This document shows, piece by piece, positions 1 to 7,620 of a stretch of DNA of 64,000 nucleotides (position 1 is the first letter of the stretch; each line of letters opens with the position of its first letter). A program made the translations under genes and the position numbers. Location: positions 434,001 to 498,000 of the forward strand of contig NZ_JACONZ010000001.1 of assembly GCF_014287275.1 (NCBI RefSeq). The letters run 5' to 3'. Below the pieces are notes generated by a model. That model saw nothing but the letters and a program-made list of their open reading frames with translations. It did no database searches and was not told the DNA's origin. This DNA is from Anaerofilum hominis (GTDB lineage: Bacteria; Bacillota; Clostridia; Oscillospirales; Ruminococcaceae).

Positions 1-284
1 CCGGGCACTATCGGGAAAAACTGGAGGTCTCTCAGCTCGCCGCAGCAGCCAACATCAGCCAAAGCGAATGCTATCGCTGCTTCCAGCGCTGCCTTGGCGT
101 CTCCCCCATCCGCTATCTGCTTCAATACCGCCTGCAAAAGGCGGCCGGGCTGCTGCGCCAGACCAGCTTGCCGGTCACCACGGTCTGCAGCGAAGCGGGC
201 TTTTCCCATCCAAGCTACTTTGCCCGGCAGTTTCAACTGCTTTACGGCTGTTCCCCCTCTGCGTTTCGCCGTCAGGAGCCATAA
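1..284 (+). CDS. AraC-family transcriptional regulator, C-terminal part (5' truncated by window edge)
   Basis: The reading frame is open from base 3 to a TAA at 282-284 and encodes about 93 residues. It carries the two helix-turn-helix motifs of the AraC/XylS DNA-binding domain: a first HTH around LAAAANISQSECYRCF and a second ending in the family signature AGFSHPSYFARQF followed by GCSPSAFRR. The start and the ligand-binding or cupin part lie outside the window, so the effector cannot be guessed. The stop is followed by a non-coding stretch with two tandem palindromic repeats. The family call is firm; the target genes are unknown. Confidence 0.9.
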   Translation, partial: GHYREKLEVSQLAAAANISQSECYRCFQRCLGVSPIRYLLQYRLQKAAGLLRQTSLPVTTVCSEAGFSHPSYFARQFQLLYGCSPSAFRRQEP

Positions 285-443
285 AACGCTTCGGCGCTTT
301 GCACAACTATTTTACCCTGTTCGCTGCGCAGGCTGCACAAAGTTTTCTGTCCGACTGTCAGCCGTCTTTGCGCCGCCCGGGCACAAAATGGTAAAATTGA
401 GGTGGGCAGGCAGCGCCGGAGGTACTTTACCCGCGGCGGAGAT

Positions 444-535
444 TTTTTATTGCTGCGCAAACAATTTATTTTGATTCGCCGCGGCCTGGGGACAGGCCAC
501 ATGGCTATAAAAAAATAGCCTCCGGCTATTTTTTA
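444..535 (-). repeat. Dispersed palindromic repeat, copy A1
   Basis: First of two 92-bp tandem units. Bases 483-535 carry two hairpins: GGCCTGGGGACAGGCC and AAAATAGCC-TCC-GGCTATTTT. The A/T-rich 444-480 part matches the reverse complement of the repeats at 2791 and 27809. Strand minus is assigned so that all copies read in the same sense as those two loci. It lies in the gap between the AraC and CarD genes. Confidence 0.75.
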
Positions 536-627
536 TCGCTCCGCAATAAAAAATAATTTATTTCGATTCGCCGTGGCCTGGGGACAGGCCACATGGCTAT
601 AAAAAAATAGCCTCCGGCTATTTTTTT
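536..627 (-). repeat. Dispersed palindromic repeat, copy A2
   Basis: Second tandem unit, offset exactly 92 bp from A1. The segment from the GGCCTGGGGACAGGCC hairpin (575-590) to the end of the T-rich stem is essentially identical between the two units. The 5' part (536-565) has diverged more and holds its own TTTTTTATCG/CGCAATAAAAAA-like arms. A recent local duplication is the simplest reading. Confidence 0.75.
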
Positions 628-760
628 ACTGCAGCCGCCGTCTTTTCGTCAAAAGAGCAAGCAGGGCCGCGTCCAAAAACGCGCCGCCCTGTCTGCGCGT
701 TTTATTGCCGCCCGCCGGGCGGCCGTTGCCCCCACAGGGGGCGGAACAGGAGGCTTTGAG

Positions 761-1288
761 ATGTATCAGCAAGGGGACCTGATCGTTTACGGCAACACAG
801 GGGTCTGCCGGGTGGAGGCGGTGGGGCATCCACAGGGGATCTCCGGCATCCCGGAAGATAAACTCTATTACACGCTGGCCCCTCTTTATTCCGCCGGCGT
901 GATCTACGCCCCGCTGGACACCCCGGTCCTGATGCGTCCGGTCCTCACCCGAGAGGCCGCGGAAAAGCTGATCTCTCAGATCCCCTCTATCCGCGAGGAC
1001 GAGTGCTGCATACGGGACCCCAAATTTTTGTCCGAACACTACCGCGGCTTTTTTGAAAGCTGCAGCTGTGAGGACCTGCTGCAGCTGATCAAGACGCTCT
1101 ATTCCAAAAACCGGGACTCGCTCAGCAACGGGCGCAAGCCCGGGCAGATGGACCAGCGCTTCATGAAGCGCGCCGAGGAGCTGCTGCACGGCGAGCTGGC
1201 CGTGGCGCTGGGCATCCCGGCGGAGGAAGTAGCCGACTACATCTCCCGGCAAGTAGAGGCCTGCGGCGCTTCTTCCCCCCTCTCGTGA
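761..1288 (+). CDS. CarD/CdnL-family RNA-polymerase-binding transcriptional regulator
   Basis: 175 residues, the usual size of the CarD/CdnL family. The N-terminal 60 or so residues (YQQGDLIVYGNTGVCRV ... DKLYYTLAPLYSAGVIYAPLD) form the CarD/TRCF RNAP-interaction domain, a Tudor-like fold that contacts the RNA polymerase beta subunit. The remainder is the helical DNA-contacting domain. In characterised relatives the protein stabilises open promoter complexes, for example at rRNA promoters. The start is supported by GGAGG at 748-753, about 8 nt upstream of ATG. A strong terminator follows, so the gene appears to be monocistronic. Confidence 0.9.
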   Translation: MYQQGDLIVYGNTGVCRVEAVGHPQGISGIPEDKLYYTLAPLYSAGVIYAPLDTPVLMRPVLTREAAEKLISQIPSIREDECCIRDPKFLSEHYRGFFESCSCEDLLQLIKTLYSKNRDSLSNGRKPGQMDQRFMKRAEELLHGELAVALGIPAEEVADYISRQVEACGASSPLS

Positions 1289-1302
1289 CTGCTGGCACCC
1301 TT

Positions 1303-1335
1303 AAGCAGACGCCCTGTGCGGCGTCTGCTTTTTTG
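1303..1335 (+). terminator. Intrinsic terminator of the CarD-like gene
   Basis: Perfect 11-bp stem AAGCAGACGCC / GGCGTCTGCTT with a 6-nt loop, followed by TTTTT. It lies 15 nt after the CarD stop codon. Confidence 0.9.
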
Positions 1336-1438
1336 TTGGAAAAACAACATACAGTTTCCCGGATCTGTGATACGCTGAAGCTGTCGCAGAAGCCCTTGCC
1401 GCTCAGGGCCCAGCAAATGAGAAAGGATGGACCGGGAT

Positions 1439-2137
1439 ATGAAACGCAGGATCATCAAAATAGACGAGGAAAAATGTACCGGCTGCGGCCTGTGCGCCGC
1501 CGCCTGCCATGAAGGCGCGATCGGTATGGAGGGCGGCAAGGCCCGCCTGCTGCGGGAAGAGCACTGCGACGGGCTGGGCGATTGTCTGCCGGCCTGCCCG
1601 GCGGGGGCCATCTCGTTTGAGGAAAGGGAAGCGCCCGCCTACGATCACAAGGGGGCGGCCGCAGCCAAAACGGCGCGCACATCCGCTCCCCCGCCCTGCG
1701 GCTGCCCCGGCAGCCGCAGCGAGACCCTGCGCCGTGAGCCCGTCTCTTCGTCCGTGCGGGCGGACGCCGGCAGCGAGCTGACACAGTGGCCGGTACAGAT
1801 CCGGCTTGCGCCGACGGCAGCGCCCTTTTTCAGCGGCGCGGACCTGCTCGTCGCCGCCGACTGCACCGCTTACGCCTATGGGGCTTTTCATCAGCACCTG
1901 ATCCGCGGCCGGGTGGTCCTGATCGGATGCCCCAAACTGGACGCTGCCGACTATGCGGAAAAATTGGCCGAGATCTTTGCCCGCAATGACGTGCGAAGCG
2001 TCACGGTGGCGCGCATGGAGGTGCCCTGCTGCGGCGGGCTGGAAAACGCCGTCCGGCGCGCCGTCGAGGCGAGCGGCAAAGCCCTGCCCTGCCGTGTGGT
2101 CGTGATCTCCACCGACGGCCGCATCGTGTCTGGCTAA
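1439..2137 (+). CDS. 4Fe-4S ferredoxin-domain protein of a redox/regulatory module
   Basis: 232 residues from ATG 1439. An in-frame ATG at 1427 has its Shine-Dalgarno-like GAAAGG directly abutting it, whereas that same GAAAGG is about 12 nt from 1439, so 1439 is preferred. The first 60 residues hold a C-x2-C-x2-C-x3-C cluster (C13, C16, C19, C23) and a second C-x5-C-x3-CP motif (C43, C49, C53), as in 2[4Fe-4S] ferredoxins. After a low-complexity linker (about 75-120) comes an alpha/beta domain with cysteines in a LIGCPKLD and a PCCGG motif. Proteins of this shape are often found beside hybrid-cluster protein (Hcp) genes in Clostridia. Here the next gene starts 15 nt downstream. The electron partner is not known. 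Confidence 0.8.
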   Translation: MKRRIIKIDEEKCTGCGLCAAACHEGAIGMEGGKARLLREEHCDGLGDCLPACPAGAISFEEREAPAYDHKGAAAAKTARTSAPPPCGCPGSRSETLRREPVSSSVRADAGSELTQWPVQIRLAPTAAPFFSGADLLVAADCTAYAYGAFHQHLIRGRVVLIGCPKLDAADYAEKLAEIFARNDVRSVTVARMEVPCCGGLENAVRRAVEASGKALPCRVVVISTDGRIVSG

Positions 2138-2151
2138 GGAGGGGACGCGTC

Positions 2152-2652
2152 ATGAATACAGAGAAAAACGCTCGCTTCGCCCTGGAGGATCAGCTGACCG
2201 GCGTGCTGATCGCCCTGGCCCGGGCGGCGGAAAACGAAACGCCGCCCGCTTCCGCCCACCGCGCGATGCTCAGCGGCCTTGCCTATGAATTCGCCGCGGG
2301 GGACGCCGGCAGCCTGGAAAAGGCCGTCGCTGCAGTCCGGGCGGAAAAAAGCCGGCTGGCGCCCATGTGCGCCGCCTGCACCGCCGCCTGCGGCCGCACC
2401 GCGGAATATGGTCTCCGCGATCTGCTGGCAGAGCCGGACGCGCGCATCCGCGCCCTCAAGCTCTCTCTTCTCTTCAGTCTGCAGGGGCTGGCGCGCTGCG
2501 TGCGCGCCGCGCGTTCGGACGGCCTGCCGCAGCAGGCGACCCTCGCCTTTTTTTATCGCGGCCTTTTTGCGCTGGGCTATCCGTTCTCCCCTCAGCAGCT
2601 GCAGGCGCTGATCGAAGAGGGCGGACAGCTGGCGCTGCAGCAGCTGGAGTGA
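2152..2652 (+). CDS. Small helical Cys-cluster protein, unknown function (faint resemblance to the Hcp N-terminal region)
   Basis: 166 residues, ATG after AAGGAGGGGAC. It is Ala/Leu-rich and predicted helical, with no membrane segment. Cysteines are concentrated at C73, C76 and C80 (CAACTAAC), then GRTAEYGLRDLL and C116. The pattern of closely spaced Cys followed by CGRTAE..LRDLL resembles the N-terminal CGKTPEVAxLQDLL stretch of hybrid-cluster (hydroxylamine reductase-like) proteins, but no catalytic Hcp domain follows. It lies 14 nt after the ferredoxin gene and ahead of a Crp/Fnr gene, so a redox role is inferred. I do not recognise a named family. Confidence 0.7.
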   Translation: MNTEKNARFALEDQLTGVLIALARAAENETPPASAHRAMLSGLAYEFAAGDAGSLEKAVAAVRAEKSRLAPMCAACTAACGRTAEYGLRDLLAEPDARIRALKLSLLFSLQGLARCVRAARSDGLPQQATLAFFYRGLFALGYPFSPQQLQALIEEGGQLALQQLE

Positions 2653-2790
2653 GGTTTTCCGCCTCTGTGCGCTCCATCCCCGCCCCGGCCGTCCGCGCCT
2701 TTTTCTTTTATTATGCAATAGCCGGAGACTATTTTGGGACCATCCGCCCCGTTGCCGTGCGAACGTCGAGGGCGGGGCCGATCAAAATAA

Positions 2791-2884
2791 CCGCATGGCT
2801 ATTTTTTAATAGCCATGCGGCCTGTCCTCAGGCCGCGGCGGATAGAAATAAGTCGTTTTTATTGCAAAGCAATAAAAAATTTTC
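2791..2884 (+). repeat. Dispersed palindromic repeat, copy B
   Basis: Contains a 13-bp perfect hairpin (2791-2803 with 2808-2820, loop TTTT), then GGCC-TGTCCTCA-GGCC, then a GGATAGAAATAA linker, then TTTTTATTG-CAAAG-CAATAAAAA (2856-2878). The order of blocks is the reverse complement of copies A1/A2 and the same orientation as copy C. It lies between the Cys-protein stop and the terminator at 2888. Confidence 0.8.
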
Positions 2885-2887
2885 TCC

Positions 2888-2934
2888 GCGCGTCCCGCCC
2901 GAAGCCCTCTTTTTGGCGGGACGCGCTTTATTTG
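2888..2934 (+). terminator. Probable terminator of the ferredoxin operon
   Basis: Perfect 12-bp stem GCGCGTCCCGCC / GGCGGGACGCGC with a 15-nt loop and a TTTATTT tail, directly after repeat copy B. Confidence 0.75.
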
Positions 2935-2960
2935 CCCCGGTTCTGGAAATAGTGTATAGT
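2932..2960 (+). promoter_or_regulatory. Candidate sigma-A promoter of the Crp/Fnr gene
   Basis: TTGCCC (2932-2937), 17-bp spacer, TATAGT (2955-2960). It sits 170 nt ahead of the Crp/Fnr start and immediately behind the upstream terminator. Confidence 0.6.
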
Positions 2961-3130
2961 AAAAGCGTGAAACGCCTTTGGCCGGGCGGTGCGGCCGCGC
3001 CGCCGCTCTTTTCGCCGGTCCGGGCAAAGGCCTGGCCAAAACAGAAACGGTCCGCAGCGCAGGGGCGCTGCGCTGCCAGCCCGGTCCGGGCAGCCGGCCG
3101 CCGTTTCGGCGGGAGAGGGGGACCTTTTTT

Positions 3131-3814
3131 ATGACTTCGTCAGAGCTGGAGCTTCTCGCCCGCTGCCGCCTGTTCTGCGGCATCCCCGGAGAGGAGCTTC
3201 CCGCCCTGCTTTGCGGGTTAAACGCGAGGCGGACCGCGCACTGCGGGGACGAGCTGCTGCTGGCGGCGGAACAGGGCGGCAGGATCGGTGTCCTGCTACA
3301 GGGGCGGGCGCAGATCGTGCGGGAAGAATTTTCTGGCGCGCGCACCCTGCTCGCCTGCCTTTCCCCCGGCGAGCTTTTCGGCGAGGCGTTTGCCTGCGCC
3401 TCCCCCAATGCGGCGCTTCCGCACGTCAGCGCCCGGGCCGCCGGCCCCTGCGCCGTGCTGTGGCTCGATTTTGGGCGCGCGCTCTCCGCCTGTGTGCCTG
3501 CAGAGGAGTCCCGCGCCCTTGTCTCCAACATGCTGGCCGTACTCGCGGACAAAAACCTGCTGCTCAACCGCAGGCTGGAACATCTCTCCAAACGCACTAC
3601 CCGGGAAAAGCTGCTCTCCTATCTGGCTGAACAGGCCCGCCTGTGCGGCAGCCTCAGCTTTTCCATCCCGCTTGACCGCCAGGAGCTGGCGGACTATCTC
3701 TGCGTCGAGCGCAGCGCCATGTCGGCCGCGCTGGGGCGGCTGCGGGACGAGGGGCTCATCTCTTTCCGGCGCAGCCGGTTCCTGCTTGCCCGGGACTTCC
3801 AGGAGCGTTTGTAA
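3131..3814 (+). CDS. Crp/Fnr-family transcriptional regulator
   Basis: 227 residues from ATG 3131, preceded by GGGAGAGGGGG. Residues 10-120 form a cyclic-nucleotide-binding-like beta-roll (GDELLLAAEQGGRIGVLLQGRAQI ... LLACLSPGELFGEAFA), and the C-terminal part carries the winged helix with LDRQELADYLCVERSAMSAALGRL as recognition HTH. It lacks the clear arginine/serine set of true cAMP sites, so the effector is not obvious. Cysteines occur (C12, C17 and others) but not a standard Fnr Fe-S set. In many anaerobes this subfamily sits beside hcp and ferredoxin genes and responds to nitrosative or redox stress. Here the neighbours are a ferredoxin and a Cys-cluster protein. Confidence 0.85.
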   Translation: MTSSELELLARCRLFCGIPGEELPALLCGLNARRTAHCGDELLLAAEQGGRIGVLLQGRAQIVREEFSGARTLLACLSPGELFGEAFACASPNAALPHVSARAAGPCAVLWLDFGRALSACVPAEESRALVSNMLAVLADKNLLLNRRLEHLSKRTTREKLLSYLAEQARLCGSLSFSIPLDRQELADYLCVERSAMSAALGRLRDEGLISFRRSRFLLARDFQERL

Positions 3815-3875
3815 CGGGCCTGCCCTGGTTTAAACGCCGAAAACACGCGGCCGCGCGGCCGGAGAGGAACACACA

Positions 3876-4223
3876 ATGGAGTTTACGCTGTACAAGTTGG
3901 AGATCTTCGTCCCGGAAAGCCATTTTGAGGCGGTGCGGCAGGCCCTCAGCGACGCCGATGCCGGACATATCGGCCGCTATGACCAGTGCCTGTCGGTCAG
4001 CCGGGCAACGGGCTTCTGGCGGCCGTTGGAGGGCGCGCACCCCTATCAGGGCCGCGCCGGCGAGCTGTGCTGCGCCGAAGAGCTGAAAGTCGAGGTCTGC
4101 TGCCGCGCAGAGCGGCTGGAGGAGACCCTGCTGCTTGTCAAAAAAGCGCACCCTTACGAGGAGCCGGTGATCAACGTGCTGCCCCTGTGCAGTACCAGCC
4201 TGCAGATTTTGCACACGTCCTGA
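3876..4223 (+). CDS. YqfO/Nif3-insert-domain (PII/CutA-like) small protein
   Basis: 115 residues. LYKLEIFVPESHFEAVRQAL near the start and KKAHPYEEPVINVLPL near the end are hallmarks of the CutA1/PII-like insert domain found inside Nif3/YqfO proteins; here the domain stands alone. Such proteins form trimers and are suspected metal or small-ligand binders. A GGAGAGG ribosome binding site precedes the ATG and the gene lies 61 nt after the Crp/Fnr stop with no terminator between, so co-transcription is likely. Confidence 0.8.
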   Translation: MEFTLYKLEIFVPESHFEAVRQALSDADAGHIGRYDQCLSVSRATGFWRPLEGAHPYQGRAGELCCAEELKVEVCCRAERLEETLLLVKKAHPYEEPVINVLPLCSTSLQILHTS

Positions 4224-4231
4224 GGAAAAAA

Positions 4232-4261
4232 TTCGACTTTTGTCTTTTCCCATGGTAAAAT
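4232..4261 (+). promoter_or_regulatory. Candidate promoter of the P-loop protein gene
   Basis: TTCGAC (4232-4237), 18-bp spacer, TAAAAT (4256-4261), 85 nt ahead of the ATG at 4347. It starts within 10 nt of the previous stop codon. Confidence 0.5.
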
Positions 4262-4346
4262 AAGGGAAATGATTTCCGGGACAGGCTCTCAGCAGCCGGA
4301 AGCAGGGATGTAAAAAACCGAAAACAGGCCTTTGAGGAGGTTCTCA

Positions 4347-4931
4347 ATGAAAAAAATGATCCTGGTCACCTCGCCGCCCGGCTGCGGCAAGACCCGCCTT
4401 TCAAAACGGCTCGCGGCCGCCCTGCACCATGTGGTCTATCTGGATAAGGACACGCTGATCCCGCTCTCCAAGCGTATCTTTGCGGTCGCGGGGCAGCCCT
4501 ATGACCGCAGTTCGGATTTTTTTGAAGAGAATATCCGCGATTATGAATACGACGTCATCCTGGTGTTGGGCTTTGAGGCGCTCAGTTACGACGACACCGT
4601 CCTCATCAACGCGCCTTTCAGCCGCGAAGTGCGGGACGCGGCCTATATGCAGGCTCTCAAAGAGAAACTCGCCGCGCAGGGGGCAAAGCTGGTGGTCGTC
4701 TGGATCGTCACCGACCCTGAGGTCTGTCATCAGCGGATGATCCAGCGCAATTCCGACCGGGACACCTGGAAGCTGACCCATTGGGACGAATATATCGCCG
4801 GGGTGGATTTCAGCATCCCGGACACGCTGGGAGATCCCGAGACCAGCGAAAATCTCCTGCTCTACCACAACTCTACCGACGAGATGGCGGACGCCTCTCT
4901 GGCAAGGATCCTGCCCCTGCTGGAGGACTGA
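4347..4931 (+). CDS. P-loop NTPase / zeta-toxin-like or AAA-type kinase, unknown substrate
   Basis: 194 residues from ATG 4347, which has TTGAGGAGG 6-8 nt upstream; an in-frame TTG at 4332 lies inside that Shine-Dalgarno and is rejected. Walker A is at residues 10-17 (PPGCGKT), followed by a Walker B-like DVILVLGFEAL and a lid-like region with HQRMIQRNSDRDTWKL. The layout (P-loop, LDKDTLI, later R..RN.DRD) matches small kinases of the AAA_33 or shikimate/gluconate-kinase type. No antitoxin-like partner is adjacent. The substrate is not deducible. Confidence 0.75.
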   Translation: MKKMILVTSPPGCGKTRLSKRLAAALHHVVYLDKDTLIPLSKRIFAVAGQPYDRSSDFFEENIRDYEYDVILVLGFEALSYDDTVLINAPFSREVRDAAYMQALKEKLAAQGAKLVVVWIVTDPEVCHQRMIQRNSDRDTWKLTHWDEYIAGVDFSIPDTLGDPETSENLLLYHNSTDEMADASLARILPLLED

Positions 4932-5002
4932 GCCGCATCGCCCCCTTTCGCGCCCGGCTGCGGGAAAGGGGCGGCATATTTCTTCTTTTCTGTGCAGGCC
5001 AA

Positions 5003-5044
5003 ACAAAGGCGGCGGACCTTGAAAAAGGTCCGCCGCCTTTGTTT
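5003..5044 (+). terminator. Intrinsic terminator after the P-loop protein gene
   Basis: ACAAAGGCGGCGGACC / GGTCCGCCGCCTTTGT, a 16-bp perfect stem with an 8-nt loop and GTTTT. It may also serve the convergent GNAT gene on the minus strand. Confidence 0.9.
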
Positions 5045-5186
5045 TCCGCGCGGTTTCAGATGAGGCTGCCGGCGGCCTTTCACCGGGAAAGGCTCTGCCC
5101 GCGTTCTGTCTGCAGCTTCCCCTCCGCCCCCTCCGGCGCACCGGCAGAAGTTTCCTGGATAGACGGGGCGCAGCCGCAAAGCGGCG

Positions 5187-5717
5187 CTAGAGGGAGATCC
5201 AGTACCGCTGGATGACGCCGCTTTTGCTCAGCCCCACCGGGTCGGGGACCTCGTTTTCCAATACCCCGCCGTTTTTGACGATCGTCTTTTGAGAAGCCGT
5301 GTTCCACTTGTCGCAGGTCAACAAGACCCTGGTTTCCCCAAACGCGCGGCAGATGGGCAGCATCAGCCCCAGCATCTCCGACGCATATTTTTTCCGCCTT
5401 TCCGACGGGCGGACGCTGTACCCGATATTGCCCCCAAAGTTTTCAAGGAACTCTGACAGCGGGTGCCGAAAATCGATCATGCCGACAACGGCCCCATCGC
5501 TTCGCCTCACTGCCAAAAACACTTCCGAGGGCACATATCCGCCCTTGTACTTTTTCTTCAGTCTCTCTTCAAAATCGATCCACTCGTCAAACGACTGCAC
5601 CTCTTCCAGGCCTGCGCAGCCATCAAAGGATTCTTTGCACCGCGTCATTTCCTCCTTATAGGACATGACCTGCCCCGCATAAAGCGCCGACGGTCTGACC
5701 AGCGCCAGTTCACACAC
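5187..5717 (-). CDS. GNAT-family N-acetyltransferase
   Basis: 176 residues. Start is GTG at 5717 with GGGGGGAA seven nt upstream; no in-frame ATG fits better. The GNAT core is visible: FLAVRRSDGAVVGMIDFRH (strand 2-4), NIGYSVRPSERRKKYASEM (acetyl-CoA pyrophosphate-binding loop, here RRKKYA in place of the canonical QxxGxG/A) and VLLTCDKWNTASQKTIVKNGG (N-A-S-Q-K pattern typical of the C-terminal half). The acyl acceptor is unknown; such proteins range from antibiotic to protein acetylation. It stands alone between two terminator-bounded units. Confidence 0.85.
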   Translation of the reverse strand: MCELALVRPSALYAGQVMSYKEEMTRCKESFDGCAGLEEVQSFDEWIDFEERLKKKYKGGYVPSEVFLAVRRSDGAVVGMIDFRHPLSEFLENFGGNIGYSVRPSERRKKYASEMLGLMLPICRAFGETRVLLTCDKWNTASQKTIVKNGGVLENEVPDPVGLSKSGVIQRYWISL

Positions 5718-5922
5718 TGCATTCCCCCCCTTGCCCTCAGGCGCGCGCGGCCGAGCTGCCGTTCACGCACGGCTTTTTGCGGACGGGAGAGCCATTTTCC
5801 GGCTTTGCCGTTTTGCAGACAAAACGGCGCCCCCTGCCTTTTGGGAGGAAGCGCCCCGGGCGCAAAGGCCTTTTGCCCATTTCCCTGCCGCTTTTTCTGC
5901 CGCCGTCCCGGCCCGGGAAAGA

Positions 5923-6261
5923 TCATTCCGCGGCCCGCAGCAGTTCCTCCGGCGGCACGCCGTACAGCTTTGCCAGCACGCACAGGTTCGAGGTGCTGGG
6001 GTCGGAATCGCCGTTCTCCCATTTGGACACCGCCTGTCTGCTGACCCCCACTGCCTCGGCCACAAACTCCTGTGTCATTTTACAGCGCATGCGATGCTCC
6101 CGCAGCGCTTCCCCCAGCGATCTTTTTACCGCGGCCTTTTCCCTGCGCGTCTCCCCCGAGTGCAGATACTTTAAAAGTGCCCGCACAACGAGGGTGAGCA
6201 GGACGGCAAAGAGCGCGAGAAAAAGGATGCTGAAGATGGACATGAGGATGGTCACCTGCAT
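5923..6261 (-). CDS. Membrane-anchored XRE/HTH_3 regulator
   Basis: 112 residues. The ATG at 6261 has AAAGGAG eight nt upstream; the in-frame GTG at 6270 abuts it and is rejected. Residues 3-30 form one hydrophobic helix (VTILMSIFSILFLALFAVLL), and residues 50-108 form a Cro/CI-type HTH (LREHRMRCKMTQEFVAEAV, SRQAVSKWENGDSDPSTSNL). The order membrane helix first and HTH second is unusual, because most XRE proteins with membrane parts have the HTH first. Likely a membrane-tethered DNA-binding protein; its target is unknown. Confidence 0.85.
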   Translation of the reverse strand: MQVTILMSIFSILFLALFAVLLTLVVRALLKYLHSGETRREKAAVKRSLGEALREHRMRCKMTQEFVAEAVGVSRQAVSKWENGDSDPSTSNLCVLAKLYGVPPEELLRAAE

Positions 6262-6417
6262 GTTATCCACTCCTTTCCTGGTGCTGACTTTACTTTATCA
6301 CATCCGGCCGGTTGCGCCCACCAACTATCGCGTAAAAACGGGTTGCATTCCGGTTGCACAGCCCTGCAGAAAGCCCAAAAACAGGCCCCGCCGCGCGGGG
6401 AAGTGCCGCGCGGGAGA

Positions 6418-6630
6418 TCACCCCAGCAGGTCCTCCAGCAGGCCGCGGATCTTCTGTCTGCGTTTTTCGGTCTCGGCGGCATCGGGCAGAAAAACGCCGT
6501 CCACCAGGCGCCCCCAGTCGCCCTCCGCCGCGCCGGCGGGCAGCCGCTCTGTGGGCAGCGCGCTGCGGCGGCCATCCTCGCACAGCAGCACCGCCGTGCC
6601 CTCCTCTATGCGGTCAATGTTCCAGAGCAT
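6418..6630 (-). CDS. DUF3006-family small protein
   Basis: 70 residues. The pattern WNIDRIEEGTAVLLCEDGRR..LPTERLPAGAAEGDWG is the DUF3006 signature, a small beta-rich protein that is recurrently encoded next to ComEC-like metallo-beta-lactamase proteins. Here its ATG lies 3 nt beyond the stop of exactly such a gene, so they are co-translated. Function is unknown. Confidence 0.85.
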   Translation of the reverse strand: MLWNIDRIEEGTAVLLCEDGRRSALPTERLPAGAAEGDWGRLVDGVFLPDAAETEKRRQKIRGLLEDLLG

Positions 6631-6633
6631 TCA

Positions 6634-7620
6634 TCAGTCCCCGCTTTCCCGCGCTGTCCGCACGCTGACCTCGCCGTTTTTTGCCACCGAAAAGACCACG
6701 CTGCCCTGCTGATCGGTGCGGCAGATCTCAGCGCCGGTCTGCTCAAACCGGCGCAGCACCTCGGCATGGGGGTGTCCGTAACTGTTGTCCTGGCCGCAGG
6801 AGATCACGATATACTGCGGCCGCACCGCCGCCAGCAGTTTTTTGCCGTTGCTGGTGGTGCTGCCGTGATGGCCGGCCTGAAAAATGTCTGCCCGCAGGTT
6901 TGGTTCCACCGCCAGCAGCTCTTTTTCCACCGGGCCCTCGCCGTCCCCGGTAAACAGGCAGGACAGCCCGTCTGCGGAAAATTTTACGCAGACGGAAAGA
7001 TCGTTGGCGTTGTCGGTCTCCACCCCTGCCAGCAGCACTTTCAGCGTCCCCGCGCCCACCTTTATCTCCTGCCCGCGCGCCGCGGCGGTCACGGTACAGC
7101 CGTTTTCCTGCTGGTCTTTCAGCGCCTCCAGCGTGCGCGCCAGCACGTCGCTGGTGGACAGGTTTTTCATCAGGCCAAGATCCGGCAGGATAAATTCGTC
7201 CACCGGAAAGTTCTGCAGCACCTCGGGCATGCCGCCGATGTGGTCCGCGTGGGGATGGGTCATCACCACGCAGCGCAGCCGCTGCACCCCGGCCGTTTTC
7301 AGGTATTCCACCAGCCGGTCCCCGCCGCCCAGGTCTCCCGCGTCGATCAGGGCGTATTCGTCCCCCTGCCGGATCAGCGTGGCGTCCGCCTGGCCCACGT
7401 CGATGAAATGGAGCTCGGTGTCCCCGTCGGTCACCGCCGCCGGGGCGTCCGCCACGCCGAACCAGGCCTCCACCTCGCTCCAGCGCGGGGTGGGCCAGCC
7501 GTAGTGCTCGCCCGCTGTCACGACACAGCAAAAAGCGAACAGCAGCGCCGCCAGCGCCAGGCCGGCGTACCGGCTCACCCTCTCCTGCTTTTTTGTGCGC
7601 CTGCCGCGCCGTCTCGCCAT
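6634..7620 (-). CDS. ComEC-like stand-alone metallo-beta-lactamase-fold hydrolase, membrane-anchored
   Basis: 328 residues. An N-terminal basic stretch and one membrane helix (about 18-38, YAGLALAALLFAFCCVVTAG) lead to an extracytoplasmic MBL domain: LHFIDVGQADATLI, MTHPHADHIGGM (HxHxDH), LFTGDGEG and FQAGHHGS. These are the motifs of the C-terminal domain of ComEC/Rec2, the competence DNA channel, which is proposed to degrade one DNA strand. The channel domain itself is absent. The start overlaps the upstream radical-SAM gene by 46 nt, with GGGAGAGGGAGAGAG as ribosome binding site. DUF3006 follows. Confidence 0.88.
   Translation of the reverse strand: MARRRGRRTKKQERVSRYAGLALAALLFAFCCVVTAGEHYGWPTPRWSEVEAWFGVADAPAAVTDGDTELHFIDVGQADATLIRQGDEYALIDAGDLGGGDRLVEYLKTAGVQRLRCVVMTHPHADHIGGMPEVLQNFPVDEFILPDLGLMKNLSTSDVLARTLEALKDQQENGCTVTAAARGQEIKVGAGTLKVLLAGVETDNANDLSVCVKFSADGLSCLFTGDGEGPVEKELLAVEPNLRADIFQAGHHGSTTSNGKKLLAAVRPQYIVISCGQDNSYGHPHAEVLRRFEQTGAEICRTDQQGSVVFSVAKNGEVSVRTARESGD

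Noticed and set aside
4332..4346. TTG at 4332 as start of the P-loop protein
   Set aside because: It lies inside the Shine-Dalgarno sequence of ATG 4347, which fits better.
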